Assembly: GCA_964415605.1 (NCBI GenBank)
Contig: CAYQBA010000255.1
Coordinates: forward strand, 1 to 5,257
DNA length: 5,257 bases
Reading direction: 5' to 3'
From: UCB3 sp964415605
Lineage (GTDB): Bacteria; Chloroflexota; Anaerolineae; Epilineales; Epilineaceae
Part shown: piece after piece, positions 1 through 5,096 of the stretch
Numbering within the stretch: position 1 is the first letter of the stretch
Layout of the letters: every line of letters begins with the position of its first letter
The notes under the pieces: generated by a model
The model's input: only the letters and a program-made list of their open reading frames with translations
What the model was told of the DNA's origin: nothing
Databases searched by the model: none
Position numbers and translations under genes: made by a program

Positions 1-2
1 CG

Positions 3-458
3 GCGGCGACGGCCACCGGCGGCGGCCTGGGGATCGCGGGGTTCGCGGGGGCCGGGGGCTTGCCAAGCGGCGGGATTGAGGCCGGGGCGGCGGTCACGGG
101 CACCGTGCGGGCGGCCGGCGCCAAGCGCCCGTGCGCCGAGCGCGTGCCCGGCGCGGTCTCGGCCGCGGCGGCCAAGGACCTCGTCGACACGTTCCAGGCG
201 GTGGCGTTCGACGTCGTCCGCACCAAGGACACCGGCCGGGTGACCTTCCTCAACAGCCACGATCCCTACCAGGGGCACTTCTACGTGGCGATCTTCCCGA
301 CGGACTACGACAAGTACCCCGCGCCGCCGGCGATTCACTTCCGCGGCCAGTGCATCGTCGTGCAGGGGACCATCGAGCTGTACCGCGGCGCCCCGCAGAT
401 GGTGCTGCGCGGGCCGGAGGACGTGCGGATCGTCGATGACGCCGGCGCCCTTCCATGA
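3..458 (+). CDS. OB-fold nucleic-acid-binding-type protein, 5' end missing
   Basis: The frame is open from the first complete codon at 3 to the TGA at 456-458, so at least 151 residues are visible and the true start probably lies upstream. A TTG at 60 is an internal alternative, but it has no clear ribosome binding site. The first ~25 visible residues are Gly/Ala-rich and could be the end of a signal or membrane segment, or a flexible linker. From about codon 59 to 147 the pattern is that of a small OB-fold domain, like those in YhcR-type nucleases and related DNA-binding proteins. It has a VxRTK strand, then FLN (codons 82-84), an aromatic-rich strand FYVAIF, a GQCIVVQGTI strand, and the signature ELYRGAPQ with Tyr127, Gly129 and Gln132, which is typical of the family's last strands. 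Family knowledge suggests binding of nucleic acid or another polymer. No nuclease catalytic motif is visible in this part. The domain runs almost to the C-terminus. The role is unknown; the fold assignment is moderately sure. Confidence 0.75.
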   Translation, partial: AATATGGGLGIAGFAGAGGLPSGGIEAGAAVTGTVRAAGAKRPCAERVPGAVSAAAAKDLVDTFQAVAFDVVRTKDTGRVTFLNSHDPYQGHFYVAIFPTDYDKYPAPPAIHFRGQCIVVQGTIELYRGAPQMVLRGPEDVRIVDDAGALP

Positions 459-622
459 GCGCTTCCGCCGCACGCGGATACGCTGCGCCGGCGGGCGCCC
501 GCCGCCGCTCCCCATGCGCCTTGCCTGCTCCTGCCCGACATTCCGCGGCGGCTTCGCGCCGGCCGCGTCTCCGAGCACGCCTCGGGCGCCCGCCACGTAC
601 CCGGCGACGCGCGTCAAACGTC

Positions 623-628
623 GATACT
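623..628 (+). promoter_or_regulatory. Possible weak -10 box upstream of the phosphotransferase fusion gene
   Basis: GATACT lies in the most AT-rich part of the gap (roughly 613-628) and matches five of six bases of the TATACT box seen before fmt. No -35-like hexamer stands about 17 bases upstream. If used, transcription would start near 634-636, giving an untranslated leader of about 80 bases that begins with the hairpin at 638-658. This is inference from sequence alone. Confidence 0.22.
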
Positions 629-637
629 CCCGTGAAC

Positions 638-660
638 AGGGCCCGCGCCGCGGGTCCTTT
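638..660 (+). terminator. GC-rich hairpin with short T run; weak terminator or leader hairpin
   Basis: Bases 638-646 pair with 650-658 in a 9-bp stem (one G-T wobble) closed by a 3-base loop, and the stem runs into TTT at 658-660. The shape is that of an intrinsic terminator, but the T tract is short. It lies 180 bases past the OB-fold stop and 54 bases before the next start. It could therefore end the upstream transcript, or act in the leader of the downstream gene if the GATACT box at 623 is a promoter. Strong stems are common at this GC content, so confidence is low. Confidence 0.3.
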
Positions 661-700
661 GCCATCCGCGGCGGGACTGCCCGCGACGCACGGCCACGCC

Positions 701-705
701 GGAGG
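701..705 (+). promoter_or_regulatory. Shine-Dalgarno fixing the GTG start at 714
   Basis: GGAGG is followed by an 8-base spacer to the GTG at 714-716. It is one of the best ribosome binding sites in the window and is the reason for choosing this start for the methyltransferase-like/phosphotransferase protein. Confidence 0.7.
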
Positions 706-713
706 ACCGCCAG

Positions 714-2708
714 GTGCCATCGCCATCATCGCCTTCGCCGAAGCTGCTCGAGACCACCCTCGCCACCGAGTTCCGCCCCGGCACCAACCAGCGCTGGCAA
801 GTCACCGGCGCCAACTGGGCGTTCCTCCTGCCGCGCCTCGATCTCGGCCGCATCCTGTGCATCGGGCATCCGACCGACGCGACGTTGGCGATGCTGCGGC
901 GGGTCGGGCGGTCGGTGACGGTCGAGCCGACGCTCCATCCCGCCAGGTTGGCCGCCGCGGTCGACCCGCGGGCCGCGGGGTTGCCCACACCGGGCGAAGG
1001 CGGCTATGACCTGGTCGCGGTGGTCGACCCTGCCGCGGCGCGGGATGTGCTCGGCCGCGAGGGCGCGCTGGACCGCCTGGCCAGCCTGCTCGCACCCGGC
1101 GGGCGCACGTACCTCGATCTCGGTGTCTCGCCACGCGGCGGCGCGGCGCGACGCCTGCGGGCACTCGCCCGATCCGGCTGGGCCGGCGAGGCGCTCTGGC
1201 TGACGCCGCTCGTCGGCGAGATTCACACCGCGGTGCCGCTCGCCGACGCGGCCGTCATGGCCGACGCACGCCGCGAAGGGTGGTACAGCTTGTCCACGGC
1301 GGCGCTCAAGCGCACGCTCGCGGGACAGCTGCGCCGACGACGGGGCCGGCGCCGGGACCGGATGGCTGGGCTCGAGCGTGACATCGCCGGGCCAGACGCC
1401 GCCGATGACACCAGTCGCGTGCCCGAAGCCCTGGCAAGCGCGACCGACGCGCGGCCCGTGCCAGCTGCCGACGCGTCGGTGACCGCCCCCGCCGTCCCTG
1501 CCGTCGCCCCCGCCGGCGGCGTGCGCCAAGCCCGGCGGATCGCCGGCGCGATCGTCGCCCGCACGGTGGCCTGGGCGGAGCACGGGCTGACCCGCCGCGG
1601 CTGGCTGCCGTTGCGCACGGGCTTGCTCGTGGGTGCCGCCCAGGGCGCCCGCGGCGACGCCGGACCGGAGCGCGCGACCGCCGGCCCCCCCGCGTATCTC
1701 ACCGATCTCGCCCGCGCCCACGGCCTCGACCTCGGCGGCTGGCGCTGGGCCCTGTCGGCCAAGGGCGAGTACGCCTCGCGCAAGGTGCTGTTCTTCCTCT
1801 ACCCCCCGAACGGCGCCGCGCCGGAGATCATCGTCAAGCTGACCCGCGACCCTGCCATGAACCCACGGCTGGAGAACGAGCGGCGCGCCCTCGAGGCCTT
1901 GTGGGCGGCCGGCGTCGGCGACGCGGCGACGCTGCCCCGCGTGCGGTTCCAAGGCCATCACGGCGGGCTGGCGGTCGTCGGCGAGAGCGTGGTGCGCGGT
2001 CACCCGTTTCGCGCGCGGACGTCCTGGGCGGCGGACTGCCGGCACGCCAACGCGGCCGTCGACTGGCTGGTGGCGATGAGCGCCACGACCGCCGATGCCG
2101 CCGCCGTGTCGTCCGCCGAGGCCGCCGCGGTGCTGCGGGACCTCTACGCGCGGTTCACCGGCATCTACCGGTTGCCCGCTGCCGAGCGGGCGCGCCTCGA
2201 GGCCGAGATCGCCCGGGTTGGGGCGCACCCCGGCCCGTTCCCGGCGGTGTTCCAGCACGGCGATCCCGGCACGTGGAACCTCGTCGCCACCGCCGACGGC
2301 CGGACGGCGTTCCTAGACTGGGAGGCCGCCGAGGCGCGCGGCATGCCGCTGTGGGATGTCTTCTACTTTCTGCGCTCCTACGCGGTCGGCGCCGCGCGGG
2401 CGGGCGGCGAGGCCGACGTGCTGCGCGGCGTCGAGGCGCACTTCATCCGGGGATCGCACCTGACCGCCTGGCTTGCCGATGGCATCCGGCGCGCCCGTGA
2501 CGCCGCCGGCGTGCCGGCCGAGCTCGTGCCGGCGCTCTTCCTCACCTGCTGGATGCACCGCGCGCTGAAGGAGGCCACCCGGCTCCCCGCCGCCAAGGTC
2601 GAGACCGGCCACTACGTCAGCTTGCTCCGGCTGTGCTTGGACCGCGCCGACGACGCCGGCCTGCGGCGGGTGCTGGGCGTGGAGGGCGCCGGACACGGCG
2701 CCCCCTGA
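714..2708 (+). CDS. Methyltransferase-like / aminoglycoside phosphotransferase-family fusion protein
   Basis: This 664-residue protein starts at GTG behind GGAGG. Residues ~30-200 resemble a class I SAM-dependent methyltransferase: a first strand RILCIG (46-51), an acidic-ended strand VTVEP (68-72), YDLVAVVD (98-105) and LAPGGRTYLDLG (126-137). However, the Gly-rich SAM loop (GxGxG) is absent, so activity is doubtful. A basic patch (R207-R216) and an Ala/Pro-rich linker (~220-270) follow. Residues ~340-640 form an APH/choline-kinase-type fold. It has a nucleotide-loop region (348-360), a likely ATP-binding Lys375 in IIVK, Glu389 in ENER, the catalytic loop HGDPGTWN (Asp517 as base, Asn522 binding metal), and Asp535 in FLDWE in place of the DFG aspartate. 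These residues are intact, so kinase activity is plausible. The substrate is unknown: the family phosphorylates aminoglycosides, choline, sugars and other small molecules, and nothing here points to antibiotic resistance. It is a cytoplasmic protein with no membrane segment seen. It is flanked by gaps on both sides, so it is likely its own transcription unit. Confidence 0.85.
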   Translation: MPSPSSPSPKLLETTLATEFRPGTNQRWQVTGANWAFLLPRLDLGRILCIGHPTDATLAMLRRVGRSVTVEPTLHPARLAAAVDPRAAGLPTPGEGGYDLVAVVDPAAARDVLGREGALDRLASLLAPGGRTYLDLGVSPRGGAARRLRALARSGWAGEALWLTPLVGEIHTAVPLADAAVMADARREGWYSLSTAALKRTLAGQLRRRRGRRRDRMAGLERDIAGPDAADDTSRVPEALASATDARPVPAADASVTAPAVPAVAPAGGVRQARRIAGAIVARTVAWAEHGLTRRGWLPLRTGLLVGAAQGARGDAGPERATAGPPAYLTDLARAHGLDLGGWRWALSAKGEYASRKVLFFLYPPNGAAPEIIVKLTRDPAMNPRLENERRALEALWAAGVGDAATLPRVRFQGHHGGLAVVGESVVRGHPFRARTSWAADCRHANAAVDWLVAMSATTADAAAVSSAEAAAVLRDLYARFTGIYRLPAAERARLEAEIARVGAHPGPFPAVFQHGDPGTWNLVATADGRTAFLDWEAAEARGMPLWDVFYFLRSYAVGAARAGGEADVLRGVEAHFIRGSHLTAWLADGIRRARDAAGVPAELVPALFLTCWMHRALKEATRLPAAKVETGHYVSLLRLCLDRADDAGLRRVLGVEGAGHGAP

Positions 2709-2719
2709 CGCCGTCCCGA

Positions 2720-2744
2720 CAGCCGGCCGCCCCACGCCCGGCTG
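2720..2744. repeat. 7-bp inverted repeat just upstream of the fmt -10 box
   Basis: CAGCCGG at 2720-2726 is the exact reverse complement of CCGGCTG at 2738-2744, with an 11-base spacer. It begins 11 bases after the stop of the phosphotransferase gene and ends one base before the TATACT box. As RNA it would be a hairpin without a T tract, so a poor intrinsic terminator. As DNA it covers the usual -35 position and could be an operator. The function is not established. Confidence 0.4.
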
Positions 2745-2745
2745 C

Positions 2746-2751
2746 TATACT
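2746..2751 (+). promoter_or_regulatory. -10 box of a probable leaderless fmt promoter
   Basis: TATACT differs from the TATAAT consensus at one base and stands out in very GC-rich surroundings. Only seven bases separate it from the GTG at 2759. Bacterial RNA polymerase usually starts 6-8 bases past the -10 box, so the transcript would begin at or next to the start codon, giving a leaderless mRNA. There is no Shine-Dalgarno before the GTG, which agrees. No TTGACA-like -35 is present at the proper spacing. Confidence 0.6.
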
Positions 2752-2758
2752 TCCGCGC

Positions 2759-3859
2759 GTGACCGAGCTCCGCCCGCCCCCTCCCCCGACCGGTCGGCGG
2801 CCGCATCCCCCCTTCCGCGTGGCGTTCATGGGCACGCCCGACTTCGCCGTGCCGTCGCTGGCGCGGATGATCGCGGCGCACATCGTGGTCGGCGTGTTCA
2901 CCCAGCCCGATCGCCCCGCCGGCCGCGGCCGCCGGCCGCACGCGTCGCCGGTCAAGCAGCTCGCCGAGCGCCACGCCATCCCGGTGTTCCAACCGGCGTC
3001 GTTGCGCCGCGAACCGGAGGCCGTCCAAGCCTTGGCAGATCTCGCCGCCGACGTGATGGTCGGCGCCGCCTTGGGCCTGCTCCTCCCGCCCGCCGTGCTC
3101 GCCGCCGCGCCCGGCGGCGCCGTCAACGTCCACGCCTCGCTCCTGCCGCGCTGGCGCGGCGCGGCGCCGATCCAGCACGCCATCCTGGCCGGCGACGCCG
3201 AGACCGGGGTCACCATCATGCGCATCGACGCCGGTCTCGATACCGGCCCGATGCTCGCGCGGGCCGCCCTGCCGCTCGCGCCGGACGCCACCGCCGGCGG
3301 CGTGAGCGCGGCGCTGGCCGAGCTCGGGGCCGACCTGCTCGCCGAGATCCTGCCGCGATGGCTCGCGGGCGACATCGCCGCCGAGCCACAGGACGACGCC
3401 GCGGCCACGCTGGCGCCGCGCCTGAGCCGCGCCGACGGGCGCATCGACTGGTCCGCGCCCGCGGACGCCATCGCGCGGCGCGTCCGGGCGTTTGATCCGT
3501 GGCCGGGGACGTTCACCGAATGGTCCGGCGAGGTGCTGAAGGTCCTGGCCGTCGAGATCGTCGCGGGGGACGCGGCCATCACGCGCCCGGGCGTCAGGCC
3601 GCGCGAGGCGGGGGAGGTGGTCGCGCCGGGCGGGCCGCCGACGGCCGATCCTGCGGCGGCGGGACAGCCCCTTCCCGGCCGCGTCGTCGGCACGGCGGAC
3701 GGTCCCGTCGTCCTCACCGGCGCCGGCGCGCTGCGCCTGGTCCGAGTCCAGCCCGCCGGGCGGTCGGCCATGGACGGCGCGGCGTTCGCCCGCGGTCGCC
3801 CGGGGTTCGTCGGGGCGTTCCTCGGCCCCGCCGCGGTCGTCGAGGCGCCGACATGCTGA
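2759..3859 (+). CDS. fmt: Methionyl-tRNA formyltransferase
   Basis: The enzyme transfers a formyl group from 10-formyl-tetrahydrofolate to initiator Met-tRNA in the cytoplasm. With GTG 2759 as start it has 366 residues. The N-terminal catalytic Rossmann domain shows MGTPDFAVPSL (24-34), the substrate-loop segment QPDRPAGRGRRPHASPVK (49-66), and the formyl-folate site VNVHASLLPRWRGAAPIQ (122-139). The catalytic triad is Asn123, His125 and Asp161, the last in GLDTG. The 38-residue Asn-Asp spacing equals that of E. coli Fmt (N106, D144). The C-terminal tRNA-binding domain is marked by ADGRIDW (225-231) and VRAFDPWPGTFTEW (242-255). It is longer than the usual ~310-320 residues because of a Pro-rich N-terminal extension of about 20 residues and a Gly/Pro-rich insertion at ~270-306. 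Starting at GTG 2819 instead would cut into the first strand (FRVAF), so 2759 is preferred. The frame stays open upstream to 2633, inside the previous gene. The last codons overlap the next start as ATGCTGA. Confidence 0.96.
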   Translation: MTELRPPPPPTGRRPHPPFRVAFMGTPDFAVPSLARMIAAHIVVGVFTQPDRPAGRGRRPHASPVKQLAERHAIPVFQPASLRREPEAVQALADLAADVMVGAALGLLLPPAVLAAAPGGAVNVHASLLPRWRGAAPIQHAILAGDAETGVTIMRIDAGLDTGPMLARAALPLAPDATAGGVSAALAELGADLLAEILPRWLAGDIAAEPQDDAAATLAPRLSRADGRIDWSAPADAIARRVRAFDPWPGTFTEWSGEVLKVLAVEIVAGDAAITRPGVRPREAGEVVAPGGPPTADPAAAGQPLPGRVVGTADGPVVLTGAGALRLVRVQPAGRSAMDGAAFARGRPGFVGAFLGPAAVVEAPTC

Positions 3860-4320
3860 CGGGACGCGGGCGGACCGAGGCCGCGCGGTTGCGCGCTCCG
3901 GGGCCTGGCGCGCTCCCGGTGCTCGCCCTGGCTGCGGCGCTGCTGGCCGGCCGGGGCCCGACACCGGGCCTCGGAGCACCCGCCCAGCCCGCAACGCCGC
4001 CGTTCCCGACGCTCCCGCCGACCATGCCGTTCCCGACGCTGCCGCCGAACATCCCCACGCCGGCGCCCCAGACGCCGACGCCGACGGCGCGGCCGGCCCA
4101 GTCGCCGACCCCGACGCGCGTGGCCACCCGCGAGCCGACGCCCACGCCCGCGCCGTCGCCGACCGTCACGCCCACGCCGTCGTTTGTGCTGACGTCGTGG
4201 GCGTTCCTGCCCTGCGCGATGGCCTTCGGCGGGATCGAGCCCGACCTCGATCGCGATGCCGATGCCCGGGAATGGCCATCCCGGGACGCCGCCCCGAGCG
4301 CAGCCCTCGACGGCCGATGA
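3853..4320 (+). CDS. Exported or membrane-anchored Pro/Thr-rich protein of unknown function
   Basis: This frame encodes 155 residues, starting at an ATG that overlaps the fmt stop (ATGCTGA) with GAGG at 3842-3845 seven bases upstream. It ends in an ATGA overlap with lipB; gapless packing on both sides supports a real gene. The N-terminus has four Arg (5, 7, 12, 14), then the hydrophobic run LPVLALAAALLAG (21-33), like a signal peptide; a cleavage site near residues 39-44 is possible. Residues ~45-110 are low-complexity Pro/Thr/Ser: a PFPTLPP unit occurs twice (50-56 and 59-65), followed by PTPTP-like motifs. Such stretches act as extended, often glycosylated, spacers outside the membrane in many GC-rich bacteria. 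Residues 111-128 (FVLTSWAFLPCAMAFGGI) are hydrophobic and could be a second membrane segment or a small buried core, followed by an acidic and Arg-containing tail. No catalytic motif or known domain was recognised. I infer a surface or periplasmic spacer or anchor protein. The product could be poorly conserved even in close relatives. Confidence 0.65.
   Translation: MLTGRGRTEAARLRAPGPGALPVLALAAALLAGRGPTPGLGAPAQPATPPFPTLPPTMPFPTLPPNIPTPAPQTPTPTARPAQSPTPTRVATREPTPTPAPSPTVTPTPSFVLTSWAFLPCAMAFGGIEPDLDRDADAREWPSRDAAPSAALDGR
4000..4050 (+). repeat. 27-base tandem repeat encoding the PFPTLPP unit
   Basis: The 24 bases at 4000-4023 recur at 4027-4050 with two differences (C to G in a third codon position, C to A changing Thr to Asn), a period of 27 bases or nine codons. 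It lies within the Pro/Thr-rich protein and keeps its frame, so it looks like an in-frame duplication that lengthened the spacer. Confidence 0.75.
4265..4285 (+). repeat. Near-palindrome just upstream of lipB
   Basis: CCCGGG at 4265-4270 and 4280-4285 flank ATGGCCAT (4272-4279), giving a 21-base palindrome interrupted only by one extra A at 4271. In RNA it could fold into an 8-bp stem with a bulged A and a GGCC loop. It lies in the 3' end of the Pro/Thr-rich gene, 31 bases before the lipB ATG, where lipB has no visible Shine-Dalgarno. It could affect lipB translation or be a chance product of high GC. Confidence 0.45.
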
Positions 4321-5096
4321 ACAGCGCACCAGCGTTGCCCGAGCGGACCACCGCCGTGGCCATGACCGACCTGGGGCGTTGCGACTACGCCGCCGCCTGG
4401 GCCCTACAGCGTGCCCTCGTCGCGCGGCGCAAGGCAGGCCTGGACGAAGACCGGCTGCTCGTCGTCGAGCACCCGCCCGTCGTCACGCTCGGCCGGCGGG
4501 CGGATCCCGCCCACGTGCTGGCCGATCCGGCCTACCTTCGTTCCAGGGGGGTCGCGGTCCATGCCGTCGAGCGTGGCGGCGACGTCACCTACCATGGCCC
4601 GGGGCAGCTCGTCGCCTATCCCATCCTCGACTTGCGCGGCCATCGCAAGGACGTGCGGTGGTACAGCACGGCACTGTGCCGCGTGGCCATCGGCACGCTG
4701 GCGGCGTTCGGCGTCCAGGCGTATGCCCGCGACGGGCTCGAGACCGGGGTCTGGATCGACGATCCGGACGACCCGGCCGCGCCGCCGGCCAAGATCGCCC
4801 AGCTCGGCGTGCGCATCGAGCAGTGGGTCACCTACCACGGCCTGGCGCTCAACGTCGATCCCGACCTGTCGGCGTTCGGATGGATCGTCCCGTGCGGCCT
4901 GGCCGGCGTGCGGACCACCAGCCTGGCGGCGCGGTTGGGCCATCCCGTGAGCCTGGACGAGGTCAGGCCGGCGCTCGCCGCCGCGTTCGCCGGCGTCTTC
5001 GGCGTGACCCTGGTGCCCGCCGCCGTGCCCGATGCGCTCCGGCATCTCCTCGCCGACCGGTCCCCGGTCCCCGGCCTCGCCGCCGCGTCCGCATGA
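4317..5096 (+). CDS. lipB: Octanoyl-[acyl carrier protein]:protein N-octanoyltransferase
   Basis: LipB moves octanoate from octanoyl-ACP to a lysine of lipoyl domains (E2 subunits of 2-oxoacid dehydrogenases, GcvH), the first step of endogenous lipoylation before LipA inserts sulfur. The 259-residue product shows the family signatures in order: EHPPVVTLGRR (51-61), RGGDVTYHGPGQLVAYPILDL (86-106, with the substrate-tunnel motif), KIAQLGVRI with Lys159, WVTYHGLALNV (170-180) and WIVPCGLAGV with Cys193. Lys159 and Cys193 are 34 residues apart, as are the catalytic Lys142 and Cys176 of Mycobacterium tuberculosis LipB. A short Asp/Pro/Ala-rich insertion (about 148-157) precedes the catalytic Lys. 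The ATG at 4317 overlaps the previous stop as ATGA and has no clear Shine-Dalgarno, suggesting translational coupling. The frame is open further upstream, but the part before 4317 is Arg-rich and unlike the family. Both catalytic residues are intact, so it should be active. The stop overlaps the next start, again as ATGA. Confidence 0.96.
   Translation: MNSAPALPERTTAVAMTDLGRCDYAAAWALQRALVARRKAGLDEDRLLVVEHPPVVTLGRRADPAHVLADPAYLRSRGVAVHAVERGGDVTYHGPGQLVAYPILDLRGHRKDVRWYSTALCRVAIGTLAAFGVQAYARDGLETGVWIDDPDDPAAPPAKIAQLGVRIEQWVTYHGLALNVDPDLSAFGWIVPCGLAGVRTTSLAARLGHPVSLDEVRPALAAAFAGVFGVTLVPAAVPDALRHLLADRSPVPGLAAASA

Larger units (their letters stand above)
459..713. other. Intergenic gap with no convincing gene
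   Basis: This 255-base stretch separates the OB-fold gene from the methyltransferase-like/phosphotransferase gene. An ATG at 455 overlaps the upstream stop as ATGA and opens a long frame. Its product is Arg/Ala/Pro/His-rich, resembles no family and runs about 300 bases into the next gene, so I do not call it. The gap contains a 16-base perfect GC palindrome (489-504), an AT-richer island with a GATACT box (623-628), a 9-bp hairpin followed by three T (638-660), and the ribosome binding site of the next gene (701-705). Confidence 0.6.

Noticed and set aside
489..504. 16-base perfect GC palindrome in the gap after the OB-fold gene
   Set aside because: It is made only of G and C, has no loop and no T run. 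Such palindromes arise by chance at this base composition, so no function is claimed.
455..1009. Long frame starting with ATGA overlap at the OB-fold stop
   Set aside because: The overlap is tempting, but the product is Arg/Ala/Pro/His-rich with no family features, and it overlaps about 300 bases of the well-supported gene at 714, which has its own strong ribosome binding site.
726..2258. 510-residue antisense frame opposite the phosphotransferase fusion gene
   Set aside because: Long stop-free antisense frames are expected at this GC content. The product is Arg/Gly/Ala-rich without motifs, while the + strand carries intact kinase motifs.
3714..4175. Antisense Gly/Val-rich frame opposite the PTPTP tract
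   Set aside because: Its repeat-like GVGVG and SVGNG pattern is the complement of the Pro/Thr codons. The + strand frame fits exactly between the fmt stop and the lipB start, has a GAGG site and a signal-like N-terminus.
2612..4329. Two antisense frames (460 and 570 residues) spanning fmt and the Pro/Thr-rich gene
   Set aside because: The translations are low-complexity Arg/Gly/Ala sequence and lie opposite a clear fmt, so they are shadows of high GC.
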